DNA of 64,000 nt from an uncultured Sphingomonadaceae bacterium. GTDB taxonomy: Bacteria > Pseudomonadota > Alphaproteobacteria > Sphingomonadales > Sphingomonadaceae. Where the stretch lies: positions 62,001-126,000 of the forward strand of contig CALLJS010000006.1 in NCBI GenBank assembly GCA_938050045.1, read 5' to 3'. Positions 18,276 through 26,457 of this stretch are shown here, piece after piece; positions within the stretch are counted from its first letter, which is position 1; each line of letters opens with the position of its first letter. The notes beneath the pieces were generated by a model. It was given only the letters and a program-made list of their open reading frames with translations. It was not told the DNA's origin and ran no database searches. The position numbers were made by a program, and so were the translations under genes.

Positions 18276-18676
18276 CAGATAATCCTAATGAAGTGCTTTT
18301 CTTACACGCATAAATTTGATTTTTTCATTCAAATTAACGTTACCCCATCACTGCTCTAAAGGCTAGTGATCTATAAGAAGATTTTGCATAATAATGAATA
18401 AATGAAATCCGTTTGAACTTTATTGGCATCAAAATTTTCAAAAATGGTGCATATTCATTAACCATATCCATAAATTCTTTCTGGCTCTGGAATAGAAATT
18501 TTTACATTAAACCTAGGTTTTCCATTGGTTATTTCATGGTTAATTAATTATGGTTGCACCACCCGTCCCAAGCTGGCACATCAGACATATGTAGAGTGAT
18601 TCGACTCGTGTTTTGGTCTAATAAGGCAGCTCTACACAATAGCGTTAAATAGTAGATTCGCGAAGGTTACAGTAGT
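18276..18676. promoter_or_regulatory. 401-bp divergent intergenic region with CtrA-like half sites
   Basis: This gap separates the minus-strand DUF2891 gene from the plus-strand cell wall hydrolase gene. It has two copies of the CtrA-type half site TTAACCAT, one direct (18458-18465) and one inverted (ATGGTTAA, 18536-18543), and two GATTC (GANTC) methylation sites close to the hydrolase start. CtrA control of cell wall genes is known in alphaproteobacteria, so regulation of the hydrolase is plausible. No small gene was recognised. Confidence 0.3.
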
Positions 18677-19918
18677 TTGCCCAATAACCAGATTAACATT
18701 CCGCCAATTCATGATGGCCAAAGAAAGACCGCACGCAACAGGCGACGTCTAGTTGGTATGCGTGAAATCATTATCATCAGCATTGCCTTTTCTTTGGCGA
18801 TATTGGGCCCATCTTCGAGCAACTTTTGGGCGCAAGCGCAAGATGTGAAGCTCTCTGAAACGGGCCTAGTAGAAGCCGAAATGGCGGCTAAAAATTTCCC
18901 AGGATCCGCTTTTTATTTTACCGAAGATGATCGCGAAGGCACTGATTTTGATAATGCTCAATCCCAGCCTTTGGATGATTTGGCGGGACTTGGTAATGAC
19001 AATCTATTCGCCTCCGATATTGATGGTTTCTCTTTCGCCGTGGCGAGCGATAAGGGCCAGCAACGCCTGCCCAACCAAAAAGGGGTTGGCCCATTTGTAA
19101 TCGACCCGCGCAACGCTGGATATACGCGGGCGTTAAAATGTCTAACCGACGCAATTTACTATGAAGCTGCAAACGAGCCTGACTCTGGTCAACGCGCCGT
19201 GGCACAAGTGATATTAAACCGTTTGCGTCACCCAACCTACCCTACATCTGTGTGCGGCGTAATTTATCAAGGCTCTGAGCGCAGAACAGGCTGTCAATTC
19301 TCTTATAGTTGTGATGGGTCAATGGCCCGCACGCCAAGCAGATTTTATTGGAATCGCGCGCGCCGCGTCGCCGCAGATGCGCTTGCGGGAAAAATATATG
19401 CACCCGTTGGCACAGCAACCCATTATCATACAACACAGATTAGCCCTTATTGGGCGCCAAGCTTAGATTTTATTGGCACAGTCGGGGCGCACCGTTTTTA
19501 TCGGTGGAAAGGAAGCGCAGGCAGGCCATCCGCATTTTTCAAACGCTATGCTGGCCGCGAGCCATTCCCTGGCCCTAAAGCAAAAAAATATCAGCCGCGC
19601 AAACAGCTTAATCCTATGGAGCTGCAAAAAGAATATGAACGTAAATTTCGTATTGCGGCTGAAAAGGCAGAAAAAAAAGCCTATGCCAAAGAATTAGCAG
19701 CGCAAACCAAAGCCGATAGCGCGATACCATTTGCATCTGCTGTGACCTCCAATCGCGCTGCATCTGTGACGCCCAATCGCGCTGCGCAATATGCAGAGCC
19801 AGATTATTCTCAAGAAGCCCAAAAAGCGGGCGGTGAAAAACAATTTGGTGGTTCTAACTTGCCAACTAATGGCAATATCAAATCCAAGTATAGAAATAGC
19901 GGTACCTGGAAAAAATAG
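18677..19918 (+). CDS. SleB-type cell wall hydrolase
   Basis: A 413-aa exported peptidoglycan hydrolase. A basic N-terminus and one hydrophobic segment (about residues 30-50) act as signal or anchor. The Hydrolase_2 (SleB/CwlJ) domain lies at about 150-260, with LTDAIYYEAANEPDSGQRAV holding the conserved glutamate and later CQFSYSCDG. The C-terminal third is charged and Ala/Lys-rich, with a 24-bp in-frame duplication at 19741-19788. The start here is TTG at 18677, nine bases after GAAGG; ATG at 18758 is an alternative and would still leave a good signal segment. The role is cell wall remodelling. Confidence 0.88.
   Translation: MPNNQINIPPIHDGQRKTARNRRRLVGMREIIIISIAFSLAILGPSSSNFWAQAQDVKLSETGLVEAEMAAKNFPGSAFYFTEDDREGTDFDNAQSQPLDDLAGLGNDNLFASDIDGFSFAVASDKGQQRLPNQKGVGPFVIDPRNAGYTRALKCLTDAIYYEAANEPDSGQRAVAQVILNRLRHPTYPTSVCGVIYQGSERRTGCQFSYSCDGSMARTPSRFYWNRARRVAADALAGKIYAPVGTATHYHTTQISPYWAPSLDFIGTVGAHRFYRWKGSAGRPSAFFKRYAGREPFPGPKAKKYQPRKQLNPMELQKEYERKFRIAAEKAEKKAYAKELAAQTKADSAIPFASAVTSNRAASVTPNRAAQYAEPDYSQEAQKAGGEKQFGGSNLPTNGNIKSKYRNSGTWKK
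19741..19788. repeat. 24-bp tandem duplication inside the cell wall hydrolase gene
   Basis: Two adjacent 24-base units, both starting TGTGAC and containing CCAATCGCGCTGC, encode a doubled VT(S/P)NRAA peptide in the C-terminal tail. Confidence 0.8.
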
Positions 19919-19943
19919 CCCATTTAATCCTAATTTGAAAAAA

Positions 19944-20004
19944 CTATAATCCATAATAGAGGATTATAGAGCGATGCTCTCTCCACTATGGATAGAGCAT
20001 TGCT
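19944..20004. terminator. Two consecutive hairpins after the cell wall hydrolase gene
   Basis: A perfect 9-bp stem (CTATAATCC with GGATTATAG, 19944-19969) is followed directly by a 16-base stem with two mismatches (19970-19985 with 19989-20004). There is no clear T-run, so this may be a mixed terminator or a structured leader of the next gene rather than a classical intrinsic terminator. Confidence 0.45.
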
Positions 20005-20109
20005 ATATGATAATATTTCATTAATCATGATACTGCACATTTAAGTCCTGCACAGAGAAGGTATAGCCCCAGCTTCTCTCGCTTACTCTCTTCATTGGAG
20101 GATTTGGAT

Positions 20110-21246
20110 ATGGCACTATTGGTTCAAAATAAATTTGCTAAGACCAATAATAAGGCAATAAACGCACAGAAAAATACGGGTCTTAGTGATGATATTTTAC
20201 AAGAAAAATTTGATTTAATTAGCGATCAAGACCAGCGGTTACACAATAAGATTGATACATTATTCATAGGCACGAGCGTTGCAGCCCGCACAGTAAAACA
20301 AATGATCGCACGCGCAGCACCATCATCTAGCCCCATCTTAATAACAGGCCCTACCGGCAGCGGCAAAGAAGTCGCAGCTCAGGCTATACATGCCGTATCT
20401 CCGCGCCGCGACAAACCCATTATTTGCCTCAACTGCGGTGCGCTTGCGAGCGAACTTATCGAATCTGAATTATTTGGTCACAGCAAAGGGGCTTTCACGG
20501 GGGCGCATAAAGAGCATATGGGCCTGTTCGAACAAGCCAATGGCGGCACCCTATTTTTGGATGAAATTGGTGACATGCCATTGAACCTGCAAATAAGGCT
20601 ATTGCGAACATTGGAAGACGGAATGATTCGTGCTATTGGCGGGCGAGAAAAGAAAGTGGATGTGCGCATCATTGCGGCCACAAATAAAGATATTGGTCAT
20701 TCCATTGGCCAAGGCGCGTTTAGAGAAGATCTCTATTATCGGCTATCTGTGCTTTCTATTTCTATACCTAGGCTGAACGATAGGCGCGATGATGTCAGAG
20801 CTTTAATAGAATATTTTGACGAACGCATATCAAATAAACAGCTTATGATTGATGAGACTGGCTGGCGCGCTCTTATCAACCATGATTGGGCGGGTAATGT
20901 TCGAGAGCTGCGTAATTTTGTAGCGCGCGCCTCTTTGTTTCAATCCTCTAAGAGGCTCGATGCGCCGCATATTCTCTCTTTATTAAACATGGGTATTATC
21001 AAACAGAAAATTGCATATTTTGAACAGCCCGAAATTGCCGTTTCGCCTGGCAATGAAATGCCCCATGAATTTGATAGCATCGTATTGGGCGATGGATTTG
21101 ATATGCGCAGCCATCTAAAGAAAGAGGAGATAAAATATATGAAATTAGCATTGCAACAGGCCAATGGCGTGATTGCACAATCGGCCCGGGCTTTGGGCAT
21201 GAAGCGCACGACCTTTGTTGAGAAAATGAAACGCTATACACTATAA
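20110..21246 (+). CDS. Sigma54-dependent transcriptional activator, no receiver domain
   Basis: A 378-aa bacterial enhancer-binding protein. The AAA+ domain has Walker A GPTGSGKE (residues 80-87), the sigma54-contact loop GAFTGA (127-132) and Walker B GGTLFLDEIGDM (145-156), so it should activate sigma54 holoenzyme. A Fis-type helix-turn-helix lies at the end (GVIAQSARALGMKRTTFVEK). The short N-terminus has no receiver, PAS or GAF domain, as in FleQ/FlbD-like flagellar regulators. ATG at 20110 is chosen because TTGGAGG lies just upstream; the frame extends five codons to a TTG. It is convergent with a sigma28 gene, which supports a motility role. Confidence 0.9.
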   Translation: MALLVQNKFAKTNNKAINAQKNTGLSDDILQEKFDLISDQDQRLHNKIDTLFIGTSVAARTVKQMIARAAPSSSPILITGPTGSGKEVAAQAIHAVSPRRDKPIICLNCGALASELIESELFGHSKGAFTGAHKEHMGLFEQANGGTLFLDEIGDMPLNLQIRLLRTLEDGMIRAIGGREKKVDVRIIAATNKDIGHSIGQGAFREDLYYRLSVLSISIPRLNDRRDDVRALIEYFDERISNKQLMIDETGWRALINHDWAGNVRELRNFVARASLFQSSKRLDAPHILSLLNMGIIKQKIAYFEQPEIAVSPGNEMPHEFDSIVLGDGFDMRSHLKKEEIKYMKLALQQANGVIAQSARALGMKRTTFVEKMKRYTL

Positions 21247-21286
21247 TTATCCGATAATTTAACTTTTGCGGTTCAATACCGTTCTT

Positions 21287-21381
21287 ATTTATGAGATGTC
21301 TATAGATATAGAATGTCTCTAGCCATAAATATCCCCTCTAAACGGCTTCTGAGTATTCCCCACCTCTCAGGAGCCGTTTTC
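21287..21381 (+). ncRNA. Candidate small RNA or structured 3' end with C-rich loops
   Basis: Between the convergent sigma54 activator and sigma28 genes, a first hairpin (ATTTATG at 21287-21293 with CATAAAT at 21324-21330) is followed by single-stranded ATCCCCTCTAAA. A strong terminator hairpin comes next (21341-21353 with 21366-21378, one wobble), its loop carrying TATTCCCC, followed by a T-run. The two exposed C-rich patches could pair with Shine-Dalgarno sequences. It may simply be the 3' end of the activator mRNA; no promoter of its own was found. Confidence 0.3.
21341..21381 (+). terminator. Intrinsic terminator of the sigma54 activator gene
   Basis: A 13-bp stem, AACGGCTTCTGAG with CTCAGGAGCCGTT, contains one wobble pair and is followed by TTTT. 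It lies 95 bases after the activator's stop codon. Confidence 0.85.
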
Positions 21382-21420
21382 CTATGCCAATAATGATAAA
21401 TTAATAGGCTTACCATCACA

Positions 21421-21454
21421 AAAAACCCAACCTTAATCGTTAAGGCTGGGTTTT
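21421..21454. terminator. Bidirectional terminator between the activator and sigma28 genes
   Basis: AAAACCCAACCTTAA pairs with TTAAGGCTGGGTTTT around a three-base loop, with one internal mismatch. A-runs and T-runs on both sides let it work in either direction, most likely to end the sigma28 transcript. Confidence 0.8.
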
Positions 21455-21500
21455 AAGCTGGGTGCCTGCTTAGGAGTTTAAGATTGAATCATATTTAATA

Positions 21501-22256
21501 TTAGGCTAATTTATATGCATCGTGCGTATTAATATTGCTGCGCATATTCTCAATCGCTTTTTTACGAATTTGACACACTCTAGCCGCGCTAATACCTAGA
21601 TTTTCTCCTATTTTATCAAGCTTCATCTCCTGACCATAGCTCATCATAATGATTTGCGCCTCTATAGCCGGCAATGATTCAATCATTTCTTCTAATAATA
21701 CGCTGCGCTGGCTCATTTCCATCGCTTGATCGGGCAATAAAGAGCTATCGCTGAAATTCATATCATGGTCGCTATAACTATTATCCAATGATGTTTTTTC
21801 TATGGGATTGATTTGTGATTGCAACGATAGCCATGCCTTACCGTCCAATCCCAAAGAAGCGGCCAACATTTTATCCGATGGCTTGCACCCCGTTTGGCGT
21901 TCTAATTCTTGTCTTTCAATCTCCAACGCGCGCCTCTTTGAGCGGCTGGTGCGGCTCTCATCACTGTGCGAGCGCAAAGCATCAACCATAGCACCTTTGA
22001 CGCGCAATTTGGCATAGGCTGCAAAACCAACACCGCGATCTTCAAACTTTTCAGCAGCCTGAACGAGCGCAAGCATACCAATTTGCTGCAAATCATCCCA
22101 TTCTATAGCGCGCGACATTTTGTAATAAATATCATTAGCAGCACCATCAACCAATGGTCTATAACGCAATATTAATTGATCTCTTCTGCGAATTTTTTTC
22201 GCATTTTGCGACGCTTTATTGCAAAATTGAACTTTATGAAAAGAAAGATCGGCCAT
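21501..22256 (-). CDS. fliA: Sigma28-type RNA polymerase sigma factor (FliA-like)
   Basis: A 251-aa alternative sigma factor. Region 2 is at about residues 25-95 (LILRYRPLVDGAANDIYYKM, DDLQQIGMLALVQAAEKFED and FAAYAKLRVKGAMVDALRS), the last being the FliA/WhiG signature. Region 3 follows with RRALEIERQELERQTG. Region 4 has the helix-turn-helix LDKIGENLGISAARVCQIRK. FliA directs late flagellar and chemotaxis genes (family knowledge). The start follows AGGGGATATAAA. No flagellin, hook or motor genes lie in the window; the neighbouring sigma54 activator is the only related gene. Confidence 0.9.
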   Translation of the reverse strand: MADLSFHKVQFCNKASQNAKKIRRRDQLILRYRPLVDGAANDIYYKMSRAIEWDDLQQIGMLALVQAAEKFEDRGVGFAAYAKLRVKGAMVDALRSHSDESRTSRSKRRALEIERQELERQTGCKPSDKMLAASLGLDGKAWLSLQSQINPIEKTSLDNSYSDHDMNFSDSSLLPDQAMEMSQRSVLLEEMIESLPAIEAQIIMMSYGQEMKLDKIGENLGISAARVCQIRKKAIENMRSNINTHDAYKLA

Positions 22257-22675
22257 TTTATATCCCCTGTGTTACTGATGGGGATAGATTTGCAATGGTT
22301 GTGCCAGTTCTAAAAAATTAAGCCGATTATAAGGTTCAATCCCAATTAAATTAGCCGTAATTTTAGGACAGCATTAATAATTTAAGATAGGCCTATTATA
22401 ATCAGCAGAGCATTGGTGGATTGGCTGTTTTGAAAAAATGAATATAATATGACAAATTCTAATCATTATGGATTATGTCTATTTCCATAGCGAAAAGACC
22501 ATCAGCCCCCGCTATAATTTTGATAATTCTATCCGTCAAATATATGACGCTAAGCGTCACATTGATGGCTATGCGTCAAAAATTTACCGCTATTACCCTA
22601 TACACTCTATACCGCCACTGCACATAAGCGACTATCTCATAGGGTGAACATTCAATGAGATTGATTGCCCAGCCA
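22257..22675. other. 419-bp intergenic region with a perfect dyad
   Basis: This gap lies upstream of fliA and beyond the 3' end of the DUF1289 gene. It contains TGACGCT-A-AGCGTCA, a perfect 7-bp dyad at 22545-22559, flanked by further GTCA/TGAC pieces (CGTCAAATATATGACG at 22534-22549 and GCGTCA at 22573-22578). A 59-codon open frame at 22468-22647 exists but lacks a ribosome-binding site and looks non-coding. Otherwise nothing was recognised. Confidence 0.5.
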
Positions 22676-22843
22676 TCACGCACCATTTTTTCGCGCTGCA
22701 ATAGCTTCTAAAATCTGGTTTTTGCGTTTATCGGATGCGCTAGCCCATTCCCCTATTTCCTCTAATGTTCTAAGGCATCCTTGGCACAGACCATTTTTAT
22801 TGATGCTACAAATATTCTTACAAGGGGATTGCGGTTTATTCAT
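22676..22843 (-). CDS. DUF1289 small cysteine protein
   Basis: A 55-aa protein with four conserved cysteines (Cys8, 12, 20 and 23; CKNICSINKNGLCQGC), followed by LRTLEEIGEWASASDKRKNQ. This is the DUF1289 pattern, a probable metal-binding module of unknown role found across proteobacteria. An ATG five codons upstream (22858) is a possible alternative start. It stands alone, divergent from the dehydrogenase fusion gene. Confidence 0.88.
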   Translation of the reverse strand: MNKPQSPCKNICSINKNGLCQGCLRTLEEIGEWASASDKRKNQILEAIAARKNGA

Positions 22844-22969
22844 ACAATATGACTTCATTCCATCTATAGCGAATTAGATTATTTTATCCGCTATGCTATA
22901 TCTATCATTGTTTTGACATTAAATGTCATTAGAAACAAACAGAGAATTAAATTTCAGCAAGGATAAGCA

Positions 22970-25159
22970 ATGGATCGTGCAAAAATTGTTCACGAAAATT
23001 TTCTACGATGCGTGTCTGATGAAATTTTCCCGCTGGGCAACGCGCCTAATGGACCGCTCTCTAACAGCCTTGCTGTTTCGATTTATAGATCAGCCTGCCT
23101 AAGCAGGGCGTTAGATATAGAAAGTCGTAACCTGCAAGCGCGCGGGCAAGGCTTTTATACAATTGGGTCATCGGGCCATGAAGCAATGGCTGCGCTAGCA
23201 GCCGCATTAGAGCCCAGCGATATGGCATTTTTACATTATCGCGATGCTGCGTTTCAAATAGAGCGTTCCAAGCAAATAGCTGGTCAATCGATAATATGGG
23301 ATATGCTGCTGTCTTTCACTTGTTCGTCCGAAGACCCAATCTCTGGCGGGCGGCATAAAATATTAGGATCAAAAACGCTCAATATTCCGCCGCAAACTTC
23401 GACCATTGCCAGCCACCTTCCCAAAGCTGTGGGTACAGCCTATTCGCTCGGGCTAGCGAAACATTTGAAATCGGCTGGCAAACCCCTTGCCACAGACAGT
23501 ATCGTGATATGTTCATTTGGCGATGCATCGGCCAATCATTCCACGGCGCAAGGCGCATTTAACACCGCGCAATGGACAGCCTATCAATCGATAGCCTTGC
23601 CGATATTATTCATCTGCGAAGATAATGGCATCGGTATTTCAACCAAGACTCCGAAAAATTGGATTCAAGAAGTTTTTTCTAACCGCCCTGCCCTTAAATA
23701 TTTTTCTTGCGATGGGCTGGATATGTATGACAGCTATCAAACGGGCATGCATGCTGCAGAATATGTGCGCAAGCATCGCAAACCTGCTTTCCTCCATATC
23801 AGCACACTGCGCCTATATGGTCATGCTGGCGCCGATATGCCGACAAGCTATATGCCGCGTACCGAGATAGAAGCCGAAGAAGCCAATGATCCGTTGCTGC
23901 ATAGCGTGCGCCTCTTATCACAAAGCGGTGCTCTTTGCCCTGCTGAAGCGTTAAACATTTACCAACAGACGCTTGCTAGCGTGCAGCGGGTTGCCCAACA
24001 AGCCGTAAAACGCCCGCACCTGCAATCGGCCAGTGCTGTTATGGCGAGCATCATCCCACCCAAGCGCGCGATCAAAAATAGCAATGCGCCAACCACAGAT
24101 GCAAGAAAACAGATATTTGGTCATGATATTCAATTAATGCAAGAACCCCAAATCATGTCGCGCATCATCAATTGGGCCTTAGCCGATTTGATGCTTGAGC
24201 ATAAGGACATCATCCTCATGGGTGAGGATATTGGCAAAAAAGGCGGCGTTTATGGCGTTACGCAAAAATTATGTGATCGCTTTGGTCGCGCCAGAGTGAT
24301 TGACACTTTGCTCGACGAACAATCTATTCTTGGGCTTGGCATTGGATTAGCGCATAATGAATTTCTGCCCATTCCCGAGATTCAATTTTTGGCCTATTTG
24401 CACAATGCCGAAGACCAATTAAGGGGTGAAGCCGCAACATTGCCGTTCTTTTCCAACGGCCAATTTACAAACCCAATGGTTGTTCGTATCGCGGGCCTTG
24501 GTTATCAAAAAGGATTTGGCGGCCATTTCCATAATGATAATAGCTTTGCTGTTCTGCGCGATATTCCCGGATTAATATTGGCCTGCCCATCCCATGGTGA
24601 AGACGCGGCATTGATGCTGCGCGAATGCGTTAGGCTGGCGCAAGAGGAACAGAGATTAGTTGTATTTTTAGAGCCTATCGCGCTTTATGCGGCGCGCGAT
24701 TTGCATGAAAAAGGCGATGGTGGATGGGTATCGCATTACCCCTCCCCTGAAAAACGCGCTACATTTGGCAAAGTTCGTCACTATGGCGATGGCAAAGATA
24801 TAGCGATAGTGAGTTTTGGCAATGGCATATTCCTCTCATCGCAAGCCCAGCGCATATTGCAAAACGAAGGAATAGAGGCGCGCATCATTGATTTGCGGTG
24901 GCTTAACCCTCTGCCAACGGACTCCTTGTTGGATTCTATTGCCGCGTGTGGGCAAATATTAGTGGTTGATGAAACGCGCCATAGCGGCGGATTAGCCGAA
25001 GCATTAATGGCGTTTTTTACAGAGAATAGCGATAAAAAATGTAACCGATTATGCGCAGAAGATAGCTTCATAGCTACTGGCCCTGCCTATGCTGCGACGA
25101 TGCCGTCTGCCGATGCTATTGTAACGGCGGCGCGAAATATGATGAAAGCGGTACAATGA
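22970..25159 (+). CDS. Fused E1 alpha-beta thiamine-diphosphate dehydrogenase
   Basis: A 729-aa protein joining both halves of a branched-chain 2-oxoacid dehydrogenase E1. The alpha part (about residues 30-350) has the TPP region CSFGDASANHSTAQGAFN followed by FICEDNGIGIST. The beta part (about 390-729) begins with IMLMGEDIGKKGGVYGV-type sequence and includes PEIQFLAYLHNAEDQLRGE and LRWLNPLPTDSL. Normally E1 decarboxylates a 2-oxo acid and passes the acyl group to a lipoyl E2; no E2 or E3 gene is near. The next gene, ten bases on, encodes a malonyltransferase-like protein, so the pair may load acyl groups differently. The start follows AAGGATAAGCA. Confidence 0.88.
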   Translation: MDRAKIVHENFLRCVSDEIFPLGNAPNGPLSNSLAVSIYRSACLSRALDIESRNLQARGQGFYTIGSSGHEAMAALAAALEPSDMAFLHYRDAAFQIERSKQIAGQSIIWDMLLSFTCSSEDPISGGRHKILGSKTLNIPPQTSTIASHLPKAVGTAYSLGLAKHLKSAGKPLATDSIVICSFGDASANHSTAQGAFNTAQWTAYQSIALPILFICEDNGIGISTKTPKNWIQEVFSNRPALKYFSCDGLDMYDSYQTGMHAAEYVRKHRKPAFLHISTLRLYGHAGADMPTSYMPRTEIEAEEANDPLLHSVRLLSQSGALCPAEALNIYQQTLASVQRVAQQAVKRPHLQSASAVMASIIPPKRAIKNSNAPTTDARKQIFGHDIQLMQEPQIMSRIINWALADLMLEHKDIILMGEDIGKKGGVYGVTQKLCDRFGRARVIDTLLDEQSILGLGIGLAHNEFLPIPEIQFLAYLHNAEDQLRGEAATLPFFSNGQFTNPMVVRIAGLGYQKGFGGHFHNDNSFAVLRDIPGLILACPSHGEDAALMLRECVRLAQEEQRLVVFLEPIALYAARDLHEKGDGGWVSHYPSPEKRATFGKVRHYGDGKDIAIVSFGNGIFLSSQAQRILQNEGIEARIIDLRWLNPLPTDSLLDSIAACGQILVVDETRHSGGLAEALMAFFTENSDKKCNRLCAEDSFIATGPAYAATMPSADAIVTAARNMMKAVQ

Positions 25160-25181
25160 AGGCAGCACAATGAAAACAGCA
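25154..25181. repeat. 14-bp tandem duplication at the junction of two genes
   Basis: CAATGAAGGCAGCA and CAATGAAAACAGCA are adjacent. The first copy holds the dehydrogenase stop, the second the start codon of the acyltransferase-like gene, so the duplication shaped the gene boundary. Confidence 0.75.
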
Positions 25182-26195
25182 GTCATCATATGCCCTGGAC
25201 GCGGCACTTATAATAAGACGGAACTTGGCTATCTACAGCGTCATTTTCCTGATGCTAAATTATTGCACAGTTTCGATGCTATCCGAGAGCAGCAGCAGCA
25301 ACCAAGCTTAAGCGCACTTGATGGGGCAGATCGCTATTCGGTGGCCCAGCACACGCGCGGTGATAATGCATCCGCGCTTATCTATGCGGCAACGCTTGGT
25401 GATTATATGGCCCTTAATCGCGAAAATATTGACGTGGTTGCGGTCACGGGTAATTCGATGGGCTGGTATTCGGCATTGGCTTGTGCAGGAGCATTGAGCG
25501 CGGCCGATGGATTTCACCTTGTCAACACCATGGGCAGATTGATGCAAGATGCGCTCATCGGCGGACAGCTTATCTATCCATTTGTCGATGAACAATGGCG
25601 CGTTATTCCTCAGAAACGCCAAGACATATTATCCAAGCTAGCGCAGATTAATAGCCGCAAAGACCATGCTCTCTATCTCTCTATCGAACTTGGCGGGATG
25701 CTCGTTCTGGCGGGTAATGAGGCTGGCTTACATGCTTTTGAAAAGGCCGTTGCACCAGCATTGGGTAAATTTCCAATGCGGCTGCATAATCACGGGGCCT
25801 TTCACACCATTTTGCAAAACCCAGTCGCGCTTCAAGGGCAAAATAGCATAGACCCGCAAATTTTCCATCAACCGCGTTTGCCCTTGATTGATGGGCGCGG
25901 CTCTATTTGGTGGCCCAAAGCATGCGAAACTGACGCATTATATGATTATACATTGGCTACGCAAGTCACGCAGACTTATGATTTTACCCGCGCCATCGCT
26001 ATTGCAGCACGCGAATTTGCACCCGATTATTGCATCATCACTGGGCCTGGGTCAACGCTCGGCGGGGCGGTGGCGCAATCCTTAATCCTATCGTCTTGGC
26101 ACGATATGAAGGATAAATCTGATTTCCAAAAAATCCAAGAAAAAGAGCCGCTGCTCATCTCTATGGGTATGAAGCAACGCGCATTAGTTACTTAA
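25170..26195 (+). CDS. ACP S-malonyltransferase-like acyltransferase
   Basis: A 341-aa protein of the FabD acyltransferase fold. The nucleophile is probably Ser96 in VTGNSMGWYSAL (a GxSxG elbow) and the partner histidine lies in LHNHGAFHT. The opening AVIICPGRGTYNKTELGYL is typical of a subgroup that differs from housekeeping FabD. FabD moves malonyl from CoA to acyl carrier protein (family knowledge). Here the tight spacing to a fused E1 dehydrogenase suggests transfer of a different acyl group made from a 2-oxo acid; this is inference. No acyl carrier protein gene is adjacent. Confidence 0.82.
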   Translation: MKTAVIICPGRGTYNKTELGYLQRHFPDAKLLHSFDAIREQQQQPSLSALDGADRYSVAQHTRGDNASALIYAATLGDYMALNRENIDVVAVTGNSMGWYSALACAGALSAADGFHLVNTMGRLMQDALIGGQLIYPFVDEQWRVIPQKRQDILSKLAQINSRKDHALYLSIELGGMLVLAGNEAGLHAFEKAVAPALGKFPMRLHNHGAFHTILQNPVALQGQNSIDPQIFHQPRLPLIDGRGSIWWPKACETDALYDYTLATQVTQTYDFTRAIAIAAREFAPDYCIITGPGSTLGGAVAQSLILSSWHDMKDKSDFQKIQEKEPLLISMGMKQRALVT

Positions 26196-26237
26196 CCCAT
26201 CATAATATATAGAATAGGATATATAGTGTGAGAGAGT

Positions 26238-26311
26238 TGGAGCGGGTAAGGGGAATCGAACCCCTCTAGCTAGCTTGGAAGGCTAGAGCATTACCACTAT
26301 GCTATACCCGC
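26238..26311 (-). tRNA. tRNA-Gly (anticodon TCC)
   Basis: A complete 74-base tRNA with encoded CCA. Read on the minus strand, the acceptor stem GCGGGTA pairs with TACCCGC, the discriminator is T as usual for bacterial tRNA-Gly, the anticodon loop CTTCCAA gives TCC, and the T arm is GGGG TTCGATT CCCC. It follows the acyltransferase-like gene in convergent orientation. Confidence 0.97.
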
Positions 26312-26401
26312 TTATGCGATGCTATTGCCAGCATGATGCGCACTAGTCAATCATAGAAAATCAAATGCGGCGCAATGTTTTGCATAAATTGACAGCATCT
26401 T

Positions 26402-26437
26402 CATAAAATAAAAGAGCCGCCAAAGGCAGCTCTTTAT
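26402..26437 (-). terminator. Intrinsic terminator of petABC
   Basis: On the minus strand AAAGAGC pairs with GCTCTTT and an inner GCC/GGC adds three pairs across one mismatch. The hairpin is followed by TTTTATTTTA. It lies just after the cytochrome c1 stop codon. Confidence 0.88.
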
Positions 26438-26457
26438 CTATGACTAAAATATAGAGA

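Noticed and set aside
22468-22647. A 59-codon plus-strand frame upstream of fliA
   Set aside because: It is open and starts at ATG, but there is no ribosome-binding site, the composition is Tyr/Ile/Arg-rich without any pattern, and it spans a perfect DNA dyad. Chance is more likely.
26238-26311. A tRNA-Gly used as an integration site for a genomic island
   Set aside because: No integrase, no partial tRNA copy and no change in gene type is seen on either side.
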